The notes under the pieces: generated by a model
What the model saw: the letters and a program-made list of their open reading frames with translations, nothing else
What the model was told of the DNA's origin: nothing
The model's database searches: none
Shown: positions 42,857 to 54,057 of the stretch, piece after piece
How the letters are laid out: every line of letters begins with the position of its first letter
Numbering within the stretch: position 1 is the stretch's first letter
Position numbers and translations under genes: made by a program
Assembly: GCA_947646735.1 (NCBI GenBank)
Contig: CANTFK010000180.1
Coordinates: 62,001 to 126,000, forward strand
Direction of reading: 5' to 3'
DNA length: 64,000 nt
DNA from: Peronospora farinosa
Lineage: Eukaryota; Oomycota; Peronosporomycetes; Peronosporales; Peronosporaceae

Positions 42857-44770
42857 ATGGCTACTCCTGTCAACGCTGCTGCCGATGTCTCCGTCCCCAT
42901 TGCATCTAAGTTAGAACCAAACTCATCGTCAACTTCCTCTGCATCTTATGCATCCAGCGCCGTGTCTGCCCCTCTCAACCGGCACTCCGAAGCTGCGCAA
43001 TCCACCGATACCGAAGCTTTAACGGATCATGACGACTTGGAAGGTGCTAGAACCGTCGCTGTTCCACGCTGCAGCACGTGGTTTGCCATGGACAAGATCA
43101 ATCCCATTGAAAAACGCATGTTGCCGGAATTTTTTGTGGAAAACGGGTCCAAAACGGCAGAAATCTACCTCAAATACCGCAACTACATGGTGCACGCCTA
43201 TCGCCAGCAGCCGAGCTTGTATCTGACGGCCACAGCTTGTCGTCGCAATTTGGCAGGTGATGCTTGTGCTATTCTAAGAGTGCACGAGTTTTTGACCCAC
43301 TGGGGGCTCATCAACTTTCACGTGCCACCGCACGCGATGCCCCCCGTCATTCACTCGACCTACGCTTTAAAAACTGCACAAACTATTGCACAAACTACTG
43401 CTAACAATGGACATCAGGGCCCCATAGCTATGCTCGTGGCTGCTAAAAAGGAAAACGCACGTCGGGTGGATCTCCCGTTACCGTGTGAAGCTTGTGGTAC
43501 CGCTAGAGAAGCCCAGGACGCGTTCTTTGAACTCACGTCCGAAGCCAAGAAGAAGCTGACGAGCTATGGAGCGGCAACGAGTGTTGGCAGTGCGAACTTC
43601 ATATCAAATGGAGCAAATGGAAAAGCTGGTGAAGGCAATGAAGTGATAGTCGGAGGCTTCGCGTTGAGACCTGGCAGTGGCATTTGTGACGAGTGCTTCA
43701 TTCGTGGGGCTTTTCCAGAGGGGTACGATGCGTCAGATTTTGTATTGTGTCCGACAGTGGCGAGAAATCTTTTGGCAAAAACAAAATGGACTGAAGAGGA
43801 AACCAGCCTGATGTTGCACGCTGTGAGCAGCACAAGAACCAGCAGGATCAAGGGTGCAGAGAACGAGGAAGACGATGGAAGCTGCGACTGGAACTATGTG
43901 GCGTCGAAGGTTGGCTCCAAGACGGCAGACGAATGTTTGCTGCACTTTCTGGAAATGCCATTGCTGGACCAACCGTCGCAGACTCAGAAGCCAAGGCTAG
44001 GAGACTCGATTCAGTCATTGCGACCGTTTGCTACTGGAGCAGTTTTAAACGCGCCTGTGCTAGATCTGGCTGCTCTTGTGGAACACGTTGATCCGCTGGT
44101 TGCGAAGGCTGCAGCTCATGCTGCAATTGGTGCCGTTAAGCGGTTGCACACAATGCAAGTAGCACCAACGACTTCGCCGCAGCTGGAGACGCCATTGAGC
44201 ATGGAGAATAACGGTTCAACGGGTACAGCTGGAGTCAAGGTAGAAAGCATTCCAACTTTGTCAGGCCCAGCTAAGATGCTTGATAGCTCGCTTGAAGGCG
44301 TAGCGGCGGCAGTTGCCAACAGTGCAGAGGTCGCAGGAATCGGATCTACTATCAAGTCGGAGGACATAGCCGCGGACGGTGATGTGGCCATGGAGGATAC
44401 ATCGTTGTCAACCGCAACAGTCGCGTCAAAGGAGGGAGACGACGATAAAAGCAATGCTGTATCTGTCTCGAAAGAAATGATCGCGGTCACGGAAGAAGCA
44501 GCCAACGCCACAACAATTGCATTATTGGCAACAAGGTCACAAGAAATCGCCGATAACATTGCGAATGGACCTATAAAGGATCTTGTGAACCAAATGTTGG
44601 AGAACCAGCTGCGTCATATGGAATTGAAGATGCAGCAGTTGGCTGTGCTAGAGCAGGCAATCGTTGCTGAGAAGGAACAGCTCGCCAAGGAGAAGTACCA
44701 GCTTTATGTGGACCGGCTTGCCTTTTCTCGCGAAAAGATAAACGGTCGTTCGTCGCAGCTTGGACCCTAA
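42857..44770 (+). CDS. SWI3/SMARCC-like SWI/SNF-type chromatin-remodelling subunit
   Basis: The intronless ORF encodes 637 residues. SWI3/Rsc8/SMARCC proteins are scaffold subunits of SWI/SNF-type nucleosome remodellers in the nucleus. Domain order fits: a Ser/Ala-rich N-terminus, then a SWIRM domain at about residues 70-170 (STWFAMDKINPIEKRMLPEF, LYLTATACRRNL). A split zinc-finger-like pair follows (CEAC near 210, CDEC near 278), as in the ZZ finger of Rsc8/SWI3. A SANT domain spans about 308-368 (KWTEEETSLMLHAV, WNYVASKVGSKTADECLLHF). A VDPLVAKAAAHAAIGAV helix lies near 412 and a C-terminal coiled coil at about 578-630. The two CxxC motifs are about 65 residues apart because of an inserted loop. 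The start follows an AT-rich leader. Confidence 0.9.
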   Translation: MATPVNAAADVSVPIASKLEPNSSSTSSASYASSAVSAPLNRHSEAAQSTDTEALTDHDDLEGARTVAVPRCSTWFAMDKINPIEKRMLPEFFVENGSKTAEIYLKYRNYMVHAYRQQPSLYLTATACRRNLAGDACAILRVHEFLTHWGLINFHVPPHAMPPVIHSTYALKTAQTIAQTTANNGHQGPIAMLVAAKKENARRVDLPLPCEACGTAREAQDAFFELTSEAKKKLTSYGAATSVGSANFISNGANGKAGEGNEVIVGGFALRPGSGICDECFIRGAFPEGYDASDFVLCPTVARNLLAKTKWTEEETSLMLHAVSSTRTSRIKGAENEEDDGSCDWNYVASKVGSKTADECLLHFLEMPLLDQPSQTQKPRLGDSIQSLRPFATGAVLNAPVLDLAALVEHVDPLVAKAAAHAAIGAVKRLHTMQVAPTTSPQLETPLSMENNGSTGTAGVKVESIPTLSGPAKMLDSSLEGVAAAVANSAEVAGIGSTIKSEDIAADGDVAMEDTSLSTATVASKEGDDDKSNAVSVSKEMIAVTEEAANATTIALLATRSQEIADNIANGPIKDLVNQMLENQLRHMELKMQQLAVLEQAIVAEKEQLAKEKYQLYVDRLAFSREKINGRSSQLGP

Positions 44771-45740
44771 GTCTTATTTTGTATGTAAATGAAGCTCTCA
44801 AGTGGTAACCTGCGCCCGACGACTCAAACGCTGAACGACACTAAAAATAAAGGCGTTACGACACATGACTTTACTGTGGATCAGTAAGTCTCGCTTTTTA
44901 AATGCACAGCATATCATTAGAAACGTGTACGCCTTGTCGTAATTGTGATTGTTGCATACTTGTGCAGCTTTAGTTACTCAATAAGCATGTCGTATGTTTG
45001 CCCTAGCATTCATACAGACTGAATTTATTTTTCTTTTGAAGCTAACAATAATGCTTGCTGCTTTGAATGAATGATAGTGTCGAGGGTCTAATCAAGCATT
45101 AAGTGCACAATTTGCTCCTCAAATTGGTGACCATCCGAGCGTTAGTCGCCGGAATACTTTATCATGCGGCCAAGTCCTCCGTAAGGCATAATGTTGGGCT
45201 ACTTGTTTGTATCATAAGAAAGGTTTGATCGCTTTGCTACTTTTTCCTGACCTTGTATCAATGCAAGTATGTGTATCATATAACCAATAATGTCAATCGC
45301 GATTACACATCTTGTCTTTGCAGCATCAGATTCAGTCAATTGACGTATGCCTGTCTCGAGTGATTTTGAGGTAGCAAATCGGCATAAACCCATTCAGGAT
45401 TGGTGGTAGGTTCTTGATGTAATATTGTTCGCGCTATTTATAAGTTGGATCCAATGTTATGAACCAAACGATACATTGATTTGTGAGCCACAGTCGGTGA
45501 TTTCATTTTAGTAACACTTCGTTGTCTGAATGCCGCTTGCCAGCCAAATAAGGATAGTTAACATCAGTCTTAGTATTTTAGAGATTATAAAGAAAAGATA
45601 GATTTGGAAGCAACTGAGCAGCACAAGTGCTACTTCCTACTTGCATCGAAGCACTAAAGCCTCAAGATGTGTGTATGTAGAGCAGCAGCGTCTTATTCCT
45701 TCCGATGTTAAGTCCAGTTATGGCAACCTCTTTTCGCCAC
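44771..45740. other. Intergenic between SWI3-like gene and actin
   Basis: The two genes converge here, so the stretch holds both 3' ends. An AATAAA-like word (AAAAATAAAGG) near 44842 could serve the SWI3-like transcript. No other gene or repeat was recognised. Confidence 0.5.
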
Positions 45741-46871
45741 TTAAAAACACTTGCGGTGCACGATCGACGGGCCCGATTCATCGTACTCGGCCTTCGAGAT
45801 CCACATCTGCTGGAATGTCGATAACGACGACAAGATGGAACCACCAATCCACACCGAGTACTTGCGTTCAGGAGGGGCAACCACCTTGATCTTCATCGTA
45901 GACGGAGCAAGAGCCGTAAGTTCCTTCGTCATCCGTTCACCAACACCAGGGTACATTGTGGTACCACCCGACAGGACAATGTTGCAGTACAAATCCTTAC
46001 GGATATCAACGTCACACTTCATGATGGTCTGGAATGTGCAGTCATGAATACCTGATGCTTCTTTTCCAATAAGTGACGGTTGGAACAGCACCTCAGGGGT
46101 ACGGAAACGTTCATTGCCAATGACAATGACGTTACCATCTGGCAATTCGTAACTCTTTTCGAGTCCCGATGATTCAGCAGCAGTCTTCATTTCTTGATCA
46201 AAATCCAATGCAATGTACGTAAGTTTCTCCTTAATATCACGCACAATTTCTCGTTCGGCTGTCGTAGTAAACGAATACCCACGTTCCGTCAAAATCTTCA
46301 TCATGTAATCGGTCAAATCACGACCTGCGAGATCCAGACGCACAATGGCATGGGGTAACGCGTACCCTTCGTAAATGGGTACAGTGTGGGACACACCATC
46401 ACCGGAATCCAGCACACAACCCGTGGTACGACCCGATGCGTACAACGACAGGACAGCTTGGATGTTTACATACATGGCCGGGACATTAAAGGTCTCAAAC
46501 ATAATTTGTGTCATACGTTCCCGATTTGCTTTAGGGTTGAGGGGAGCTTCCGTCAACAAGACCGGGTGTTCTTCCGGAGCCACACGAAGCTCATTGTAAA
46601 AAGTGTGGTGCCAAATCTTTTCCATGTCGTCCCAGTTCGTCACAATACCGTGTTCAATGGGATATTTCAACGTCAAAACACCACGTTTTGACTGAGCTTC
46701 GTCACCGACGTAAGCGTCTTTCTGGTCCATGCCGACCATGATACCCAAATGTTTGGGACGGCCTACGATGGATGGGAACACGGCACGGGGAGCGTCATCA
46801 CCGGCAAAACCGGCTTTACACATACCGGAGCCGTTGTCTACGACCAAAGCTTGAACGTCTTCGTCAGCCAT
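45741..46871 (-). CDS. Actin
   Basis: The intronless CDS encodes 376 residues, the usual actin length, from [20 protein letters not shown] to the C-terminal RKCF. Actin polymerises into filaments for cytoskeleton, transport and hyphal tip growth. ATP-binding and signature motifs are intact: [55 protein letters not shown] and [11 protein letters not shown]. The open frame extends 20 codons upstream to 46931, but Met at 46871 gives the canonical N-terminus and leaves a core promoter 67-82 bp upstream. The protein is fully conserved, as expected of a functional housekeeping gene. Oomycetes can have more than one actin; which copy this is cannot be told. Confidence 0.98.
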
Positions 46872-46937
46872 TGTATAAGAGGAGGGAGTAGAGATGGAAG
46901 GAGGAGGAGGAGGAGGGAGATCTGCGACCAAGTGGAA

Positions 46938-46953
46938 GAAATGAAAAGTGAGC
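46938..46953 (-). promoter_or_regulatory. Oomycete Inr+FPR core promoter of actin
   Basis: On the minus strand the sequence GCTCACTTTTCATTTC matches the known oomycete core promoter GCTCATTYYNCAWTTT, allowing T or C at position six as in the initiator, at all positions but the last. It lies 67-82 bp before the actin ATG, the typical distance. Transcription would start inside the TCACTTT part. A CT/TCC-rich leader follows. Confidence 0.75.
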
Positions 46954-48321
46954 TATGGGAGCAAAAGAGCCAGGGGATTGATACTTTAAGATGGATGGGT
47001 CAGCCCTCCTATCGAATAGTGAAAGTGAGTGATAAGGGAGATGTCAACTGGCCTAGTGACGTGTCGTACGACTATATTGAAACTAAGTACTCGTGCGTCG
47101 CTGCTTCGTTTCAATCTGACGCTTTGCGGTTAAATGAGGTATGTACCTTAAATAGAGGAAATAAGCGGTGCTTGTTACTTCTAAGAGTTCTCGTTGAATA
47201 GATATATTTGCATGTATTTAGGCTACACTTTGCACTGGTAGCAGTTTATCGACGAAGTTGTCATCATTAGTATATGTTACAACACTTAACGCTATTTGAT
47301 AGATAAGGAAGCAGAGGTACATTATAGTCATTCACAACTGGGACTAGAAAGCCTCGTCGATATCGAGTCGAGTTGTCGTAAGCTTCCGCTAATAAGCTTT
47401 CGCACGTCAGTGTCTCATAACAAAGATACAGATACGGATCATAAGGTTTCGCACTCAAAAAAAGTGCTGGTACGTCCGATCGTGTGGTCAACTTTTACTT
47501 CAGTGGCTTTACTATTCTCTAAACCCGTATCGCGCTTGTCACTTGGTAACTGTAAGTGAGATCCCAACTTTCTAAACCCGTCTGAGACATCCTGGGTTTA
47601 AACACACTGTACTGAATACAGTTCTAGCAATCCATCGAAGCTAAAGCTATCTCATTCGAAGCCATGGCAGGCAATGATGTCATGTTCATGAGCCACGCAC
47701 ATTTTATATATTTAGTATCTTGCAAAAACAAAAAGTACAAAATAGGCCTACATTTGCTCGATAATGCGTCCGTAAACGACCGCTCTGGAGTCTGTCATAA
47801 GCGTTAAACGCAACAAGACAACAACAGCAAAACATGTAGTGCTTTTCTATAGTATATAGCCACTTCAATCGGACCTAACAATGACAATGAAAGGCACCCT
47901 TCCAAGCATACGTTTGCTGATCTATGGCTGTCTTAGCTGCGGGTGGTCCAGGTCAAATTAAAGTTTATAAACACGTTCCAACACAACCAGCTAACTTAGA
48001 GCCAATAATGAATGTGTTGGGACCAATTACTCTATGGAGATCCCATCACTTCATTTTTCATGGCGTGCAATCGTCGTTAACGAGGACACGTTAATCTTTA
48101 GAAGTGCTCTTTTTTGTAAGATCGATCGTCGAGCAGGCGAGCAAACGTCATCTTCACTAAATTCACCTGCATGGCGCAAGGAGCCTGGCTGACATCGGCG
48201 ACTTGCAATTGTTGTCACTTAAAGGATTGAGTCGAAGCTTTTGCATGATGGGCGCATTTTCGAAACGATCATTATGTACGAGTTCAATTTGAGTTGCCAA
48301 GCACTATCCCTGCTCGCCTTT
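46954..48321. other. Intergenic upstream of actin, no recognised gene
   Basis: Short ORFs (up to about 80 codons outside the actin leader overlap) show no domain. The stretch probably carries the actin upstream region and is cut off on the right by the LTR of element B. Confidence 0.5.
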
Positions 48322-48916
48322 TGTAACGAGTTAAAAGTTAAACGGGTCGTCAAGTATCAAATACTTAACGGGCAGGCCTAAAAGGGTACGAGGTACCTTA
48401 GGCCTGCCACTTGTGTGAGGCACATAAATGTGACCCCCCTCGTGAATATGATATCCATAAATGGATTCACATTCAGCAGGGATGACGCCCAGTTGGGACT
48501 AGGCGTCATGGTGACACTTCAGACAGACGTCACCTGCGAGCTTAAATATATTTCAAGCTCGCACGTAGGGATACGCTTCTAAAGCGCCGCGTATCCAATC
48601 TTTGCATAATTAACCAATCAGTAGTTAGATTTATATTTAGTTAAAATTTATTAGATATAAGTCAGTCTTGAATTTACAAATTACCGTCTCTGCGCACGAG
48701 AAGCTGTATAAGCTTCTGCGTGTCGTAAGTAAAGTGCTTGTTGAATTTCGTTACGCGGTTCGCTTACAGCGACCGGCAACGGTTGGTACTGTGCTTTAAG
48801 CGCCTACTACAAAACCACCCTTGCACGCGAAGGTAAGACGGTCTAACCGCTTCCTCGCTTGTGCATAAGGTGTGTGCTCGTAGTACGAGGCAACTTCGTA
48901 TAAGTGCCCGTCTACA
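48322..48916 (+). repeat. 5' LTR of element B
   Basis: The 595-bp LTR begins TGTAACGAGTTAAAAG and ends GTCTACA. Its last 400 bp align with the element A LTR, but the first 100 bp differ. In place of A's hairpins there is another large inverted repeat, CAGGCCTAAAAGGGTAC/GTACCTTAGGCCTG, at about 48374-48407. So the hairpin style of the U3 start is kept while its sequence is replaced. Confidence 0.85.
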
Positions 48917-48918
48917 CA

Positions 48919-48936
48919 TGGTAGCACTAGTAGTCC
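48919..48936 (+). other. Primer-binding site of element B
   Basis: TGGTAGCACTAGTAGTCC lies two bases after the LTR, at the same spacing as in element A and with two differences from it. Confidence 0.65.
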
Positions 48937-48975
48937 TTCCCATGACCCGTCTATCTGAGCGTGCGTGTGGTTAAG

Positions 48976-50057
48976 ATGGTCCTTAATATGGACTGCAGTG
49001 ACTTCCCTCACCTCTCCCAACATCATAGGGAGTTGGCAGAGCATATGGCGCAAGGACTTGGTGAACAAGCCCTGGTCAATCTCTTGCATTGTCCTCCTGA
49101 GCAACACGTTGCTCAGTTAGAGCAATTCGAGACGTTTGTGCTCGGACAGCGTAGAAACGCATCCGAGGTAAACAGCCAAGCCACCGCTGAGTCCATCACT
49201 AAGAATCAGGATGAGCTTAGGCTTGAGCAGGCACGTAATGAGGCGCTCAACAGAACTGTTGAGACGCTCTCTGCCCGGCCTAATCAACCGAGGCCCATTC
49301 GGATGGACCTCCGAAGTTCGATGGGACTACCCCTCACACGATTGTTCACTGGCTATTAGCAGTTGAGCAATGTGGAGTGGCGCAGCCCATCGAAGTCGAC
49401 ACCAGAATGGTGCAGTACGCCATGTCCAACTTGCGTGGCAAAGCGTCAGAGTGGGCATACTCTGCGCTGATGGCAAATGCTGATGCATTTCCATCATGGG
49501 CGATCTGTAAGTCAAAGATTCGCGCCATGTATCAGCCGCCTAACAACGAAGTGTTGCTTATGGCGCGCTTCTTTGGAGCACGACAGGCGAAACGATCTCT
49601 GCAAGAATTTGTGCAGGAGATGCGTCCGCTGTCGGCGTCCATTACTGGGAAACCGATACCAGAACGTATCGAGGTGGCCACGTTCATGAATGGACTTAAG
49701 CACGGCCCATCGCGTCAGGCCCTTTTCAGAAAGGTGCCAGCGACGATAGAAGAGGCAATTGACATTGCCTTAGTTGAGGAGCAATCCTACAACAGCGCCT
49801 CGGCGACAGCCTATTACAGGCCGTCGTCCGAGAAGTCTGATGCCACTCCTATGGAGTTAGGCAATGCAGATGTGATCTGCTACAAGTGCGGCAAGCGAGG
49901 CCATATAATGGCTCGCTGCTATGCCAAAGTAGCTGCTGGTGCTAAGGCAGCCAGCAAAAGGTCTCCCAACCCGAAGGGAGGCGCGAAAAACCAGCGTGCA
50001 CGACGCACGGGTTCAGCACCTGCCCAAGATGAGTCGGGAAATGCGGGAGCGCAGTAG
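48976..50057 (+). pseudogene. Gag of element B with a single frameshift
   Basis: The first frame runs from the ATG at 48976 to RMDLRSS. Comparison with element A shows a one-base loss in a C run near 49308, where A has ACCCTCCG and B has ACCTCCG. The second frame (49377-50057) contains the capsid-like domain (VQYAMSNLRGKASEWAYSAL, RFFGARQAKRSLQEFVQEM). It also holds a CCHC knuckle (CYKCGKRGHIMARC) and a basic tail, and ends at TAG. A sequencing or assembly error at the C run would be enough to explain the lesion. Confidence 0.85.
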
Positions 50058-50098
50058 GGGCGGGATGACCTACTGTCGCGGACTCTGAAGCTACCTTT

Positions 50099-53000
50099 AT
50101 GTTCAGAGTAATCGAACAAATGGGTAGCATAGTCCCTGAGGTTCCGAAAGGTCGGACCTCAACCCTTTTGGTCTATAGCGCTCGAGTACGAGGCTATGAC
50201 CAAGTGATGTCCCTTCTCGTGGATTCGGGTGCATCACAAAACATTATGAAACTCGCGGCTCTTAAAAAGAGACCGGCGAGTTATGAGTCGCTATGCGAGG
50301 ATGGCAAGCGAGAAGAGGCGACCGTTCGTTTAGCGAACGGCGCGCTCGTTAAATCGGAGGGAGTTCAAGTTGAACTCACCTTCAGTTTCAGTGACTTCTC
50401 CTGTAAAGAGAAGTTCACAGTGCTAGGTATGGAGAGTCCGTATGACCTCATCCTAGGCATGCCTTGGTTGGCTAAACACCAACCATGGACAGACTGGCGT
50501 ACACGCACAGTCGCTAGCTCTACGCACGACACCGGAAAGGATGTGCTCTTGCGAGAGGCTTATGTGGCTGATGCTGTGTCCAACACAGTCGAGGGTGCGA
50601 TGACGATATGTCAATCGACACCAGGAACTACCCAGCTCGAAAGGAGTGGTGTAGTTGTGAGTGCACTGGCAGAAAGCCAGGTGACACATATTCCTACCCA
50701 GGTAGAAAAGACTGGTGTAGTGAATGGGAAGATGACAAGCAGTCATGCATCCAATAGTCCGGCACAGAGCCGAGAGCCTGTGGCAGCTGATGGTGGGCTG
50801 ACAGGAATTCATGCGCCACAAGAACCGGCACAGAACCATGAGCCTGGTGCGGTTGGAAGAAGTACGTTGGCTAATACAGCAACGACACTTTCTTCCAGGT
50901 CAAAGGTCGTGGTGACTCGAACAACGAGCACCAGACGTATTAAGACGATCAAGGTCACGTCGAAACGAGTGACCCTTGGATCAGTCTCGGTCCAAGAGGA
51001 CGGACCTCCGAACGAGTTGTTCGAGTTCGTCGAAGACAAAATGCCGGAGGCATCCTCAGTTGAGGTGCTCCAACTTGTCTTGGCATCTGCCGAGGAGATA
51101 GTAAATCTCTAGAAGATGACGTGTGATCTTTATCTGTCCGAACTAAAGGAAGAAAAGATTCAAGAGATAGTCGCACCAGATCCAGAAGAGAACGTGGTGG
51201 ACTTGTTGCTCGTCATCCACAATGGACGAGATCGTCTTGGAGACCGAAAAGAAGAAACGGTTCGCTGCTCAAGGCTGGGATGCCTTGAAGTACAGCCCGT
51301 TCTATGATGTTCTGTGTTACAACCGTGACGTGTTTCCAGCAGAAGTGCCGAGCCACCTACCGGCCGATAGGAGCTCAGGCACGAGATTGACCTGGAGCCT
51401 GGCACCAAGTATTGTGTGACCAGGCAATGGCCGTTGCCGAAGGAACAAGTCGATTACATCGATGAGTTCTTTGACAAAAAAGCCAAGGCGGGACATGTGC
51501 GTGAGAGCAAGTCGCCTCACTGCAGTTTGACCTTCTGTGTACGTAAAGCAACAGGTGAATGGCGCGTCGTTCATGCTTATAATAAACTGAACACGGCCAC
51601 CATTCCAGCTCAAACGCCGATCCCGCGGAAAGATGTCTTGTTGAATTCCATGGGAAAGTCAACTATCTTTTCCGCGTTGGATCTGAAGGATGGCTACTAT
51701 CAGGTTCTCATGATAGATACCGATGTAGCCAAAACGGCAGTAAGCACCCCAAGCGGTATGCTGTGGGAGTGGCTTGTGATGCCACAAGGGTTGAAAAATG
51801 CTCCGGCAACATTCAACCGAGTAATGGCTCACGTGATGCGTCAGCACCGTGCCTACGCGCCCCATTACTTTGACGATGTATTCGTGCATAGTAGGGCGGA
51901 GGACGGTCTGAGCGCGATAGAGTCGCACAAGCGTCATTTAGACGCTGTGTTGCAGACTCTGGGTGACGCCCAATTATACGTGAACTTGCAAAAGTGCGTA
52001 ATAGGGGTCCCCGAGATACCTATACTGGGCTGCATCGTAGGTGCACATGGTGTACGAGCAGACCCAGAAAAGGTAAAGGCTGTAAAGGAATGGACAGTCC
52101 CACGTTATGTGAAGGATCTGCGCCAATTCCTTGGGCTCGCTAATTACTTGAATAAGTACATCAAGTATCATGCGGAGCAGACTAAGTCATTGTCTGACCT
52201 TTTGAAAAAGGATACAGAATGGACTTGGTCAAAGGAGAAGAAGATGCGTTCACATCAGTGAAGCAATCTCTTGTAGAGGCACCGGTCTTGGCATTGCCAG
52301 ACGTGGATAAGCCCTTTAGCGTCGTCTGCGATGCAAGCAATTTTGCAATCGGCAGTGCGCTCATGCAGAAGGATGACAACGGCGTTGACCGTGTCATTTC
52401 GTATCCGTCTCGGCTTTTAAAAGCTGCCGAGCTGAAGTATTTTGGGCATGACAAGGAGCTACTTTCAATTAAGTATGCTTTTGTAAAGTTTCGGGTGCAC
52501 CTCTTGGGAACCGAACCTTTTGTGGTATATACGGATCACGCATCACTGCGGACCGCTATAAATTCACCGCACTTCTCGTCTAGGATGGCGAGATGGCTAA
52601 CATTCTTCTTTGAATTTAATTTCAAAGTTAAATATACGCCAGGTAAGTCGAATGTCTTGGCTGACGCTTTATCGCGCAGACCAGACTTCGAGGCAAGACA
52701 CCAGGATAGTGTGTCTCGTGCGAAGGCACAACTTCAGTCGTCAACATTGGCAGCCATGAAGGCCTACTATGTGACGAGCTCAATGGCCTTCGATATAAAG
52801 GAGTGCTACAGTCAGGACGAACATTGTCTCCAGCTGTTGGATCGTTTTGGTGGACGAAAGGTTACCCTTCCGTCGCATCTGAAAGCGAAGATTAATAGCT
52901 TTAGTTACAGTGATGGCCTACTAAGGTATCAACTGTCACCCTGTGATCCCTTGAGAATCTATGTCCCTCATGACACAGATCTCAAGCTGATGATACTTCA

Positions 53001-53640
53001 CGAATGCCATGATGCGCCATCTAGTGGGCATCTGGGCCGTTAAAGACATTTAGAGTGTCAGAGATATTTTGGTGTCCTCACCTATATCGGTGGGTGGCCA
53101 ACTATATTCTCTCTTGCGAAGAGTGTCAGCGCATAAGCCTGCATCTTTTAGTAGTGCGCCACGGAAGACCATGCCGATTTTTAAGTAAATGTTGGAAGTC
53201 GTTCAGTTTGGACTTCATGTTTGGCTTACCGCCTGACCATAAAGGCAGGACGGGGCTCGTCGTCTTTGTAGACAGACTGAGCAAGATGGTGCATTTGGCA
53301 CCATGTAGCACCAAGATCTCAGTAAAAGAGGCTGCCCTCTTGTTTCTGGATCACGTGTATCGACTACACGGGATGTTCGAGTCCACCGTATCTGACCGGG
53401 ATCCGCGTTTTACGTCAGGTTCTTGGCGACATGTGTTTGAGCTGCTGGGAAGCAAGCTCCACATGTCACAGCCGATCATCCCCAGACCGATGGCCAAACA
53501 GAACGTGCCAATCGAGATGTGGCGGCTGTGTTGCGTATAGTAGCAACTCCCAAAGAATGGAGCAAGCAATTGCCATTCGTGGAGTTTGCTATTAATAACA
53601 GTGTTCACGCCAGTACGGGTGAAACACTATTTTAAATTGA
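50099..53640 (+). pseudogene. Pol of element B: protease, RT, RNase H, truncated integrase
   Basis: A 337-codon frame (50099-51112) has the protease (LLVDSGASQNIM, YDLILGMPWLAKHQPW). It ends at a TAG where element A has a sense codon. RT (51416-52261) is intact, with FSALDLKDGYYQVL, the catalytic HYFDDVFVHS and FLGLANYLNKYIKYH. A small shift near 52240 leads into RNase H (52219-53043) with CDASNFAIGSAL and VVYTDHASLRTAI. The integrase fragment (53055-53640) has FVDRLSKMVHLAP and VSDRDPRFTSGSW, then loses frame and ends. Confidence 0.88.
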
Positions 53641-53644
53641 CGGG

Positions 53645-54057
53645 CTGCGCCATCTACGGTCGAAGTTTCGGACCTGTGCAGCCGACCTTATTTCCTCGAC
53701 TTCCTCTATCTTGGGTATCGCAACCATAGTAAGATCCTCTGCGATCACCTCTCCAGTTTATTTAGATGACCGCGTTGCCACTTCTAAGCAACTGGTTTGA
53801 ATTTTTGCAAATGCTTTCCTCTAGGGAAGCATTCATATCTGGTAGGTCTATGGCGGTCCTTCGGAGCTGACTGTTCTTCGGCAGCAGCTTGCTACACAGT
53901 TTGGCTGTATGTCACACTGAGGTCTTGTGTTGTGGTACTAACGACCGTTTCACAAGTGAGGCCATCGCACTCACTCGAAGTACATTCATACTTTTGTAAA
54001 CGCTTCAAGGGGTGGTTTGGCTTTTCGGGGGTGGGGGGGCCCGGGGGGGGACTTTCA
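53645..54057. other. Junction DNA with a G-rich run
   Basis: No gene is recognised. Near 54029-54050 a tract of mostly G (GGGTGGGGGGGCCCGGGGGGG) lies at the border with the next retroelement fragment. Such tracts are prone to assembly error. Confidence 0.5.

Larger units (their letters stand above)
48322..53640 (+). mobile_element. Ty3/gypsy element B, 3' truncated, relative of element A
   Basis: A 5' LTR (48322-48916), primer-binding site, gag and pol are collinear with element A and very similar over gag, RT and RNase H. Similarity stops in the integrase near 53640. The integrase C-terminus, chromodomain, antisense ORFs and 3' LTR are missing. It has fewer lesions than element A, but still one frameshift in gag, a nonsense codon after protease and several later frameshifts. 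Confidence 0.9.

Noticed and set aside
45751..46691. Plus-strand ORFs across the actin gene
   Set aside because: They are antisense shadows of a fully conserved actin CDS.
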